From Flavobacterium hibernum (GTDB taxonomy: Bacteria; Bacteroidota; Bacteroidia; Flavobacteriales; Flavobacteriaceae): a DNA stretch of 64,000 nt. The notes beneath the pieces were generated by a model, which did not search any database, was not told the DNA's origin, and saw only the letters and a list, made by a program, of their open reading frames with translations. This document shows, one piece after another, positions 53,055 to 61,021 of this stretch; position 1 is the stretch's first letter, and each line of letters opens with the position of its first letter. The stretch lies in contig NZ_JPRK01000016.1 of assembly GCF_000832125.1 (NCBI RefSeq), forward strand, positions 1 to 64,000, given 5' to 3'. The position numbers and the translations under genes are program-made.

Positions 53055-53927
53055 ATGCAGTTTCTTGTTTATATATTAGCCTACCCCATTCTTTGGCTTA
53101 TTTCTATACTTCCTTTTCGATTATTCTATTGGTTCTCTGATTTTGTATATGTTATTATTTACAGAATTGTTGGCTATCGCCGAAGAGTAGTTCGTGAAAA
53201 CTTAGCCTTAACTCTACCACACTTAAGTGATGCTGAACGAAAAGTCATTGAAAAGAAATTCTATAAACACATGTGTGATATGTTTCTGGAAATGATTAAA
53301 ACAATGAGCATTTCTAGTGAGGAAATGGAAAAAAGATTTAAAATTACCAATCTTGATCTTGTAAACGAATATGCAAAAAAAGGTAAAAGCGTAATCCTTG
53401 TCGCTTCGCATTACGCTAGTTATGAATGGCTTTTGACCATGAATCCTAAAATTGATTTTAAAGGAATTGCTGTTTATAAAAAAGTAGCCAATCCTTACTT
53501 TGATAAATTAGTTCAAAGAATTCGTTCTAAATATGATACGGAGGTAGTTGAAACAAGAAAAGCAATTCCAACAATGGCTCAAAACCAACGTGACGGAATT
53601 TTAAGCATGTACGGACTAGCAAGCGATCAATCGCCAAAACTTGATAGAATTTTTCATTCAATGAAATTTATGGGAATTGAAGTTCCCGTGCATACTGGGG
53701 CCGAAATGTTGGCTAAAAAATACGATCTAAGTGTTGTATTTGTAAAAGTAAATAAAGTCGCCAGAGGTTATTATGAAGCAACATTTGTACCCATTGCAGA
53801 TAACCCGCACGATTATGAAAATTTTGATATTACTGAGAAATATTTAAGAGAAGTAGAAAAACAAATCTATGAAGCTCCTGAGTATTATTTATGGACACAT
53901 AAAAGATGGAAACATCGTGTTGAATAA
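53055..53927 (+). CDS. lysophospholipid acyltransferase (LpxL/HtrB-like)
   Basis: A 290-residue membrane-bound acyltransferase of the lipid A late-acyltransferase family. An N-terminal hydrophobic helix (about 8-30) precedes the HX4E motif at His119-Glu124 (SHYASYEW). VVRENLALTLPHLSDAERKV is typical of HtrB-like proteins. In Bacteroidota this family includes lipid A secondary acyltransferases and ornithine/flavolipid enzymes, so the exact acceptor is open. An intrinsic terminator follows at 53945-53984. Confidence 0.88.
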   Translation: MQFLVYILAYPILWLISILPFRLFYWFSDFVYVIIYRIVGYRRRVVRENLALTLPHLSDAERKVIEKKFYKHMCDMFLEMIKTMSISSEEMEKRFKITNLDLVNEYAKKGKSVILVASHYASYEWLLTMNPKIDFKGIAVYKKVANPYFDKLVQRIRSKYDTEVVETRKAIPTMAQNQRDGILSMYGLASDQSPKLDRIFHSMKFMGIEVPVHTGAEMLAKKYDLSVVFVKVNKVARGYYEATFVPIADNPHDYENFDITEKYLREVEKQIYEAPEYYLWTHKRWKHRVE

Positions 53928-53944
53928 TATTTATAACAAAAATT

Positions 53945-53984
53945 AAAGTCCAAAAAAGTATCATTCTTTTTTGGACTTTTTTTT
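53945..53984 (+). terminator. intrinsic terminator after the acyltransferase gene
   Basis: A 14-bp stem (53945-53958 and 53966-53979, AAAGTCCAAAAAAG/CTTTTTTGGACTTT) with a 7-base loop and a T tract to 53984. Placed 18 bases after the stop. Confidence 0.9.
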
Positions 53985-54149
53985 ATAAAACAACTCAAAA
54001 AGATTTAAACCCCCTCTTTTCCCTCTTAAACAATGATTTTGATGGGTTTTTGTAATATTTTTTCCTGATGTAATAAAAAGGAAAATTTACAGAAACAGCA
54101 TAAATTTGGAGTCAGCAAATTTATACCCTACAAATCAAAATCATAGGTC

Positions 54150-55634
54150 ATGATAAAAAAACTACTCTTTATAATATTGATTTTCTGCATTTCAAACATC
54201 GGTTTTGCACAAAGCCCAAAACGAGGAATTGCATACGGAAATAACTCAACTGCCGATTTACTTGCTTTAAAACCCGGAATTTCGTGGTGGTACAATTGGG
54301 GTTCATTGCCCGAAAATGACGTAAATGCCAATTACGAATCTCTTGGTGTTGAATATGTACCAATGGCTTGGGGAAAACAAAGTGATGCCGATGTGCAGGC
54401 TTTTATTAGCAAAATAAAGCCAGGAGCTAAATATTTACTTGCTTTTAATGAACCTAATTTTACTGATGGCGCCAGACTAACACCACAAGAAGCTGTAAAT
54501 GCTTGGGCAAATGTCGAAAAAATTGCTGCTGCAAAAAACTTAGAAATTGTTAGTGCTTCGCCCGCCTACAATGGTCCAAACAATTATGGAGGCTTTAGCG
54601 ATCCTGTTGCGTGGCATGATCAATTTTTCCTTTTATGTCCAAATTGCAAAGTCGATTACATTGCTTTTCATACTTACGACAGTTCATCTGGCTCTGTTAT
54701 TGGCGTTACAGGAAATCTAAAAAAATACAATCGCCCAGTTTGGGTTAATGAATTTGCAAACAGAGTTATTCAGACGGCGGCTCAAAAAACTACTTTTATG
54801 AAAGAAATCGTAGCTAGTTTTGAGAATGATCCAGACATTTACAGATACTCATGGTTTAGCGGTAGAGTTGACCCAACTTGGACTGATATGCTAGAAGGAC
54901 AATTACTTGCTCCTGAAAGCGGTGTTTTGAAGCCAATTGGGACCGAATATGTAAATGCTTCTTATACTGCAAAAAAAATAAGTATTCCGGGACGAATTGT
55001 TGCCAACAAACATTATCGCCGAAAAGGTACGGGCTTACAAAATACAACTGATAGCGGAACTGGTCAAAATGTTTGCTTTATTGAGAATGGCGATTGGAAC
55101 GAATTTATGCTTAATGTTGCGAATGCCGGAACTTATAATTTAACTTTTAGAGTAGCATCACCAACAATTCCGGGGAAATTTGATATTATTGTAAATGGTG
55201 TTGTCGCCAAAACCGACGAGACTTTTCCTGCAACTGGCGGTTACCAAACTTATGCCGATAAAATTGTAAACGGAGTTAATTTACCTCAAGGGGAAGTTTA
55301 TTTGAAGATTAAATTCAAATCAAACGATATGAATTTTAATTATATTGATGTCACAGCTTCAAACTTAGGAATAAATGACTCTACAAAAGAAAAAGATTCT
55401 TTTACGGTTTATCCAAATCCTATTAAAAGTCAATCTATCCTTCATATTAAAACTGCCAATACAGAACCATTGAACTTAAAAGTTGTCGACATGAAAGGAA
55501 CAACATGTTATGCTTCAGATTCTTTTTATACAAATGAAGATATCAAAATTGGAGACAAACTTTCAACTGGAATCTATATCGTAACAGCTTCTTATGGAAC
55601 GGTCATAAAGTCTTTGAAAATTATTAAAAACTAA
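54150..55634 (+). CDS. secreted GH128-like glycoside hydrolase with CBM6 and T9SS tail
   Basis: A 494-residue exported enzyme, probably a beta-1,3-glucanase. A signal peptide (residues 1-20, ending near GFAQ) is followed by a TIM-barrel domain (about 25-265) with Glu101 in AFNEPNF and Glu201 in VWVNEFAN as likely acid and nucleophile. Next comes a CBM6-like beta-sandwich (about 275-410; IPGRIVANKHYRRKGTGLQN). A C-terminal type IX sorting domain (about 420-494) includes FTVYPNPI and LSTGIYIVTA. Such enzymes degrade laminarin-like glucans outside the cell. No SusC/SusD pair is adjacent. Confidence 0.88.
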   Translation: MIKKLLFIILIFCISNIGFAQSPKRGIAYGNNSTADLLALKPGISWWYNWGSLPENDVNANYESLGVEYVPMAWGKQSDADVQAFISKIKPGAKYLLAFNEPNFTDGARLTPQEAVNAWANVEKIAAAKNLEIVSASPAYNGPNNYGGFSDPVAWHDQFFLLCPNCKVDYIAFHTYDSSSGSVIGVTGNLKKYNRPVWVNEFANRVIQTAAQKTTFMKEIVASFENDPDIYRYSWFSGRVDPTWTDMLEGQLLAPESGVLKPIGTEYVNASYTAKKISIPGRIVANKHYRRKGTGLQNTTDSGTGQNVCFIENGDWNEFMLNVANAGTYNLTFRVASPTIPGKFDIIVNGVVAKTDETFPATGGYQTYADKIVNGVNLPQGEVYLKIKFKSNDMNFNYIDVTASNLGINDSTKEKDSFTVYPNPIKSQSILHIKTANTEPLNLKVVDMKGTTCYASDSFYTNEDIKIGDKLSTGIYIVTASYGTVIKSLKIIKN

Positions 55635-55650
55635 ATTATAATTTAACAGA

Positions 55651-55689
55651 AAATCCCTCTTTCAAAAAATATGAAAGAGGGGTTTTTTT
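55651..55689. terminator. bidirectional terminator
   Basis: Arms 55655-55664 and 55672-55681 (CCCTCTTTCA/TGAAAGAGGG) extended by A/T pairs, with a T tract after it on the plus strand and AAAA before it. It lies between the convergent glucanase and phosphohexomutase genes. Confidence 0.85.
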
Positions 55690-55706
55690 ATTAGAGTATT
55701 GCAAGA

Positions 55707-57095
55707 TTAGATTCCTGCAATCGCTTTTATTTCGTCGATAATTCGAAGTGCCAACACATCAGCCTTTTCTTGAGAAGGCGCCTCAGTATAAATTCTAATA
55801 ATTGGTTCAGTGTTCGATTTTCTTAAGTGAACCCATTCTGTAGCAAAATCAATTTTCACACCATCGATTGTTGTAATATCTTCATTTTTATACTTTTCAG
55901 TCATCGCTACTAATATCGCATCAACATCAATTTGAGGAGTCAATTCGATTTTATTTTTGCTCATATAATATTCAGGATATGAAGCACGTAATGCCGAAAC
56001 TGATATTTTTTTATTTGCCAAATGCGTTAAGAATAAAGCAACTCCAACTAAACTATCTCTTCCGTAGTGAGATTCAGGATAAATAATTCCACCGTTACCT
56101 TCGCCACCAATAATAGCATTATTTTTTTTCATTAATGCCACCACGTTTACTTCTCCAACTGCACTAGCTTCGTATTTACCACAATGCGCAACAGTTACGT
56201 CACGTAATGCACGAGAAGATGACATATTAGAAACTGTATTTCCTGGAGTTTTACTCAAAACATAATCAGCACAAGCAACTAAAGTATATTCTTCACCAAA
56301 CATCTCTCCATCTTCGCAAATAAATGCCAAACGATCAACATCCGGATCAACAACAACACCTAAATCAGCCTTTTCTTTAACAACCAATTCCGAAATATCA
56401 GTTAAATGCTCCTTTAAAGGTTCTGGATTATGAGGAAAATGTCCGTTAGGTTCGCAGTACAATTTTACCACTTCAACACCCATTAATTCTAATAATCTAG
56501 GAATAATAATTCCTCCAGATGAATTTACACCATCTACAACAACTTTAAATTTTGCCGCTTTTACAGCTTCAATATCTACTAAAGGTAAATTTAAAACCTC
56601 GTCGATATGAATATCCATATAAGCATCATTTACTGTAATTTCGCCTAAGCTATCTACATCCGAGAAATCGAAAGCTTCCGCTTCGGCAATTTCAAGAATC
56701 AATGCACCTTCTTCTCCACTTAAAAATTCTCCTTTAGCATTTAATAATTTTAAGGCATTCCATTGTTTTGGATTATGTGAAGCCGTTAAAATAATTCCAC
56801 CATCAGCTTTTTCTAACGGAACAGCAACTTCTACAGTTGGAGTTGTCGAAAGTCCAAGATCAATTACATTAATCCCTAAACCTATTAAAGTATTTACAAC
56901 CAAATTATGAATCATTGGTCCAGAGATTCTTGCATCACGACCAATTACAACAGTTAATTTTTCTTTAGAAGTATTGTTTTTTAGAAAAGTACCATACGCC
57001 GATGCAAATTTCACAGCATCAACAGGAGTCAGGTTATCTCCTACTTTTCCACCAATTGTTCCTCTTATCCCTGAAATCGATTTTATTAAAGTCAT
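55707..57095 (-). CDS. phosphohexomutase (GlmM/ManB family)
   Basis: A 462-residue alpha-D-phosphohexomutase. The phosphoserine loop is in IILTASHNPKQWNALKLLNA (about residue 98-117). The metal-binding DPDVDR motif is in LGVVVDPDVDRLAFICEDGE. The sugar-binding GEGNGG motif and the C-terminal RKSNTEPIIRIYTEA phosphate-binding loop are all intact. In Bacteroidota such genes are usually annotated glmM (glucosamine-1-phosphate), and the family also includes phosphomannomutases. A ManB role would link it to the manC gene of the capsule operon, but it lies far from that operon. Confidence 0.92.
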   Translation of the reverse strand: MTLIKSISGIRGTIGGKVGDNLTPVDAVKFASAYGTFLKNNTSKEKLTVVIGRDARISGPMIHNLVVNTLIGLGINVIDLGLSTTPTVEVAVPLEKADGGIILTASHNPKQWNALKLLNAKGEFLSGEEGALILEIAEAEAFDFSDVDSLGEITVNDAYMDIHIDEVLNLPLVDIEAVKAAKFKVVVDGVNSSGGIIIPRLLELMGVEVVKLYCEPNGHFPHNPEPLKEHLTDISELVVKEKADLGVVVDPDVDRLAFICEDGEMFGEEYTLVACADYVLSKTPGNTVSNMSSSRALRDVTVAHCGKYEASAVGEVNVVALMKKNNAIIGGEGNGGIIYPESHYGRDSLVGVALFLTHLANKKISVSALRASYPEYYMSKNKIELTPQIDVDAILVAMTEKYKNEDITTIDGVKIDFATEWVHLRKSNTEPIIRIYTEAPSQEKADVLALRIIDEIKAIAGI

Positions 57096-57154
57096 TTTAA
57101 TGAGTTATGGTTATTTTATTACAAATATAGAAAAGTTGATGAGTAACTAAGTTG

Positions 57155-57350
57155 CCAAGGCACTAAGATTTTTAAAAAAGTTCCCAAGGCACTAAGATAC
57201 TAACCTGCCAAGATTTAAATATTAAATTTAAAAGCTATAGTTACTTCACTAAAACGATATGAAAATCTTTTCATACTTTTACTAAAATAACAAAGTTGCT
57301 TAAAATCTCAGCAACTGAAAAAACTTAGTGCCTTAGAAACTTAGCACCTT
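57155..57350. repeat. cluster of short direct and inverted repeats
   Basis: The 15-mer CCAAGGCACTAAGAT occurs at 57155-57169 and 57184-57198. The inverted partner CTTAGTGCCTT is at 57324-57334 and a variant CTTAGCACCTT is at 57340-57350. They fill the gap between the mutase and AcpH-like genes. They look like a member of the short intergenic repeats common in Flavobacterium genomes (from memory). The ends of the cluster could base-pair across about 190 bases. Confidence 0.6.
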
Positions 57351-57356
57351 AAAAAA

Positions 57357-57941
57357 ATGAACTTCCTAGCCCACATATATCTTTCCGGTGAAAATGATTT
57401 AATTAAAATTGGCAATTTTATGGCCGATGGAATTCGTGGAAAACAGTTTGAACATTTTCCTTTGGATATCCAAAAAGGGATTCTTTTACATCGTTCGATC
57501 GACACTTATACAGATTCACACGATGTTTTTAGACAAAGTACGAAGCGTTTGCACGAAAAATACCATCATTATGCCGGTGTTATTGTAGACATTATTTATG
57601 ATCATTTTTTGGCCAAAAACTGGGAAAAATACTCCGATGAAAAGCTAGATCATTTCATTAATAGATTTTATAGATCATTACATGAAAATTATCCTGATTT
57701 AAGTGAAAAAACACAAGATATGATGCCTTATATGATTAAGCAAAATTGGCTTTTGAGCTATCAGACTGTCGATGGTATTCATAATATTTTAACTCAAATG
57801 GACAGAAGATCAAAAAATCAATCTAAAATGCAATTTGCAAGCGCAGAATTAAAAGAATTTTATCCTGAATTTGAACAAGAATTCACTCTCTTTTTTGAAG
57901 ACATAAAAAAACATTCTAATCAAAAATTACTTTCGTTATAA
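57357..57941 (+). CDS. acyl-carrier-protein phosphodiesterase-like protein (AcpH/DUF479)
   Basis: A 194-residue protein of the AcpH family, which hydrolyses the phosphopantetheine arm from acyl carrier proteins. It shows MNFLAHIYLSGENDLIKIGN, FMADGIRGKQFE, LLHRSIDTYTDSHDVFRQST and VIVDIIYDHFLAKNW; the His and Asp residues are those of an HD-like metal site. The start sits directly after the repeat cluster. It could act on carrier proteins in general, including those activated by the Sfp-type enzyme at 42212, but there is no direct link. Confidence 0.85.
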   Translation: MNFLAHIYLSGENDLIKIGNFMADGIRGKQFEHFPLDIQKGILLHRSIDTYTDSHDVFRQSTKRLHEKYHHYAGVIVDIIYDHFLAKNWEKYSDEKLDHFINRFYRSLHENYPDLSEKTQDMMPYMIKQNWLLSYQTVDGIHNILTQMDRRSKNQSKMQFASAELKEFYPEFEQEFTLFFEDIKKHSNQKLLSL

Positions 57942-57997
57942 AACTGTTTTATACAATTTATAGCATCTCAATATTTATTTCCAAAATTTCACTCAAC

Positions 57998-59683
57998 ATG
58001 AAAAAAGCAGCCTTTTTATTTTTCCTAATTTATATTAATTGTACAGCACAACAAAATCCAATAAAACCTACTGGACTTGTTGTTACAAAAGCAATGGTCG
58101 TTTCGGCTCGTGCAGAAGCTTCTAAAGTTGGTGTCGAAATTATGAAAAAAGGTGGTAACGCTTTTGATGCCATGGTGGGTACAGAATTAGCTTTGGCGGT
58201 AGCTTATCCTTATGCAGGTAACATTGGCGGTGGTGGATTTATGGTGTATAGAAAAGCCAATGGCGAAGTGGGCTCTTTAGACTATCGCGAAAAAGCACCT
58301 CTAGCAGCTACAAAAGACATGTTTTTAGATAAAGACGGAAATGTTGTTAAAGGTAAAAGTACCGAAACTGCTTTAGCTATTGGAGTTCCCGGAACTGTGG
58401 CCGGAGTTTTTGCCGTACATAAAAAACTGGGATCGTTACCAATGTCTGAAATTCTAAAACCAGTGATTGCTCTTGCAGAAAAAGGTGTTATTGTGACTAA
58501 AAAACAACAAAAACAACTTGAAGCTTATCATGATGCAATTGTAAAAGTAAATGGGCCAAATACATTAATGGCAGGACAATTTAAGGAAAATGATACTATT
58601 AAATATCCTGCATTAGCCGAAACTTTAAAGCGAATTTTAAAAAACGGTAAAGATGAATTCTACAAAGGTAAAACGGCAAAAATTCTAGTCGATTATCTTC
58701 AGAAAAAAGGTGGAATTATTACTTTAAAAGATTTGGCGAGTTATGAAGCAAAATGGAGAACGCCATTACAATTTAATTATAAAGAATTAAAAATTACCTC
58801 AATGTCCCCTCCTAGTAGTGGCGGGATTTGTTTGGCTCAAATCATGAAAATGATTGCGCCTTATGATTTATCTAAAATGGGACATAACTCAGATCAATCT
58901 ATTCAGGTAATTGTTGAAGCCGAAAGAAGAGCTTATGCAGACAGAAGTCAGTTTTTAGGCGATCCGGATTTTGTAAAAATTCCAATTAAAGCCTTACTGG
59001 CTGATTCGTACTTAAAAGAAAGAATGTCAAATTTTAATGTTGAAAAAGCCAGTTTATCATCTGAAATAAAAGAAGGAAATGTTACTTATAACGAAAGTAC
59101 CGAAACAACACATTATTCTATTGTAGATGCTCAAGGAAATGCTGTTGCAGCAACTACAACCATAAACGATGGCTTTGGGTCAAAATATTATTGTGAGGAA
59201 TTGGGATTCTTTTTGAACAACGAAATGGACGATTTTAGTGCAAAACCAGGATCTCCAAATATGTTTGGTTTAGTTGGAAATGAAGCTAATAGCATTGCGC
59301 CACAAAAAAGAATGTTAAGTTCGATGACACCAACTATTGTGGAGAAAAACGGAAAATTATTTATGGTGGTGGGTTCACCAGGCGGTTCAACTATTATTAC
59401 TTCAGTTTTACAAGCTATATTAAATGTATACGAATACAATTTAAGTATGCAGGAAGCTGTAAATGCACCACGTTTTCACCATCAATGGTTACCTGATTTA
59501 ATTACATTCGAACCAAATGCTTTTAGTAATACCACAATAGACAAATTAAAAGCAAAAGGTTATTTAATTAATGAGAAAACAACTCCTGTAATTGGCAAAC
59601 TAGATTGTATTTTAGTACTTCCAAACAAATCTCTTGAAGGTGGAGCAGATTTCCGTGGAGATGACACCGCAGTTGGTTTTTAA
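57998..59683 (+). CDS. ggt: gamma-glutamyltransferase
   Basis: A 561-residue exported enzyme that hydrolyses or transfers the gamma-glutamyl group of glutathione and related peptides. It is made as a proenzyme that cleaves itself before Thr370 in STETTHYSIVD to give two chains. Supporting motifs are GGNAFDAMVGTELALAVAYP, NIGGGGFMVYR and, in the small subunit, GSPGGSTIITSVLQ. A signal peptide covers residues 1-18; the cysteine in IYINCTAQ might be lipid-modified, which is uncertain. The gene stands alone on the plus strand. Confidence 0.95.
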   Translation: MKKAAFLFFLIYINCTAQQNPIKPTGLVVTKAMVVSARAEASKVGVEIMKKGGNAFDAMVGTELALAVAYPYAGNIGGGGFMVYRKANGEVGSLDYREKAPLAATKDMFLDKDGNVVKGKSTETALAIGVPGTVAGVFAVHKKLGSLPMSEILKPVIALAEKGVIVTKKQQKQLEAYHDAIVKVNGPNTLMAGQFKENDTIKYPALAETLKRILKNGKDEFYKGKTAKILVDYLQKKGGIITLKDLASYEAKWRTPLQFNYKELKITSMSPPSSGGICLAQIMKMIAPYDLSKMGHNSDQSIQVIVEAERRAYADRSQFLGDPDFVKIPIKALLADSYLKERMSNFNVEKASLSSEIKEGNVTYNESTETTHYSIVDAQGNAVAATTTINDGFGSKYYCEELGFFLNNEMDDFSAKPGSPNMFGLVGNEANSIAPQKRMLSSMTPTIVEKNGKLFMVVGSPGGSTIITSVLQAILNVYEYNLSMQEAVNAPRFHHQWLPDLITFEPNAFSNTTIDKLKAKGYLINEKTTPVIGKLDCILVLPNKSLEGGADFRGDDTAVGF

Positions 59684-59768
59684 TTTGGTAAAAAACATTC
59701 ATTAATAAGTTACTTTTAAAAAATATACCAACTTATTGCTTTTAAAAAAAATGAAGTATTTTTTTTAC

Positions 59769-59776
59769 TAAATTTG
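59769..59776 (+). promoter_or_regulatory. possible -7 box of the protease gene
   Basis: TAAATTTG 24 bases before the start codon at 59801. The nearest TTG (59736-59738) is too far upstream, so the -33 element is not confirmed. Confidence 0.4.
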
Positions 59777-59800
59777 CGCCAAAACTAAACAAAAGCCAAT

Positions 59801-60937
59801 ATGTCTGAAGAATCATTTCCAGAAGAAAAACAACCAAACAACAAATCAAGAAATATAAAAATTGGCGCAGCAGTAGCCATTGTTGCAGTTCTTGGAATTA
59901 TTTTCATTCCTAAAATCTGGGCAAAATACAATAAGAAAGAAGTAGTATGCTTAAATGGCCAAACAGAAATTTATGAAAAGTTTAAAGATGCTGTCGTTTT
60001 AGTAAAACACACTTATACGGTCGAAATATCTATAAAAGGTTCTAAACCATTTCAGCTTGAAGTTGGCGAAACTAACTTAGAACCAAAAACCATATCCGGA
60101 ACAGGTTTTTTTGTTTCTGAAGATGGAAAAATAGTAACCAATCATCACGTTGCTGAACCTTGGCAATATCCAAGTGACAATACTACATCTTACGATTATT
60201 TAAAAGAACACATTGCTGCTGTTCTTCCAGATTCTATAAGCGAAGGAAACTACAAATCTGTTATTGAAAAAAATTGGAACGATTATTATTTTGAAGAAGG
60301 CGAAGAAGGTGACGACTCTGAAGAAGAAACTCCTGCAACAACAGTAGTCGCTACTGTTGACTCTACAGCTACAAATACTGCTACAGTTGCCACTACTTCA
60401 CCTGAAGCTACAGTACCAAGTCCAGCAAAAGATATAAAATACGTAAGTGTTGATGATATTAAAATTACTCCAGTAACAGTTGAAATTAGTGTAGCACTGC
60501 ACGGTTCAAAAGACGATTGGTTAAAATGTAAAGTTTATAAAATTGCTGATGGAAATGAAGTAGATGTTGCCGTTTTACAACTAAATAGTGAAACATTGCC
60601 TGGATCTGTAAAAAATATCGTTGACTTGGATACTGCTGTCACAGACGATTCCACTCTAAAACCAGGTACAAATGCTATTTTAATTGGTTATCCAATGGGT
60701 ATGACTCTTGCCAACACACGACGAGGAATAAAAGTACAAGTTTATGAAGGTCAAATCAATAAAGAATCAGACGGAGTTAGTATACAATATAATGTAACGT
60801 CGACTCATGGCGCAAGTGGATCTCCGGTATTTAATCAATGCGGACAGCTAATTGCTATTAATTATGCAGGATTTGACGAGGCTCAAGGATACAATTTTGG
60901 AATTGTTGCAAAACATGCAGCTTCTTTAATTCAATAA
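59801..60937 (+). CDS. membrane-anchored trypsin-like serine protease
   Basis: A 378-residue S1-type protease. One N-terminal membrane helix (about 23-43) suggests a type II anchor with the protease in the periplasm. The catalytic triad is His116 (VTNHHVAEP), Asp255 (EVDVAVLQL) and Ser339 (GASGSP). Between His and Asp lies an unusual low-complexity insert (about residues 165-208), first acidic (EEGEEGDDSEEE) and then Thr/Ala-rich. No PDZ domain is present, unlike DegP. The substrate is unknown. Confidence 0.87.
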   Translation: MSEESFPEEKQPNNKSRNIKIGAAVAIVAVLGIIFIPKIWAKYNKKEVVCLNGQTEIYEKFKDAVVLVKHTYTVEISIKGSKPFQLEVGETNLEPKTISGTGFFVSEDGKIVTNHHVAEPWQYPSDNTTSYDYLKEHIAAVLPDSISEGNYKSVIEKNWNDYYFEEGEEGDDSEEETPATTVVATVDSTATNTATVATTSPEATVPSPAKDIKYVSVDDIKITPVTVEISVALHGSKDDWLKCKVYKIADGNEVDVAVLQLNSETLPGSVKNIVDLDTAVTDDSTLKPGTNAILIGYPMGMTLANTRRGIKVQVYEGQINKESDGVSIQYNVTSTHGASGSPVFNQCGQLIAINYAGFDEAQGYNFGIVAKHAASLIQ

Positions 60938-60964
60938 TTGTTTCTAAAACAACTCCTCTTATTA

Positions 60965-60995
60965 TTGAAACTTTATTGATTAAAAGCTAAATTTG
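60965..60995 (+). promoter_or_regulatory. promoter of the ClC gene
   Basis: TTG at 60965-60967, a 20-base spacer, TAAATTTG at 60988-60995, and ATG at 61022. Exact consensus fit. Confidence 0.75.
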
Positions 60996-61021
60996 CAATA
61001 TCCCTAATTTTAAAAACCAGA

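Noticed and set aside
57155..57350. CRISPR array
   Set aside because: Only two direct 15-mers with one spacer-sized gap and inverted partners; no regular repeat-spacer pattern and no cas genes in the window.
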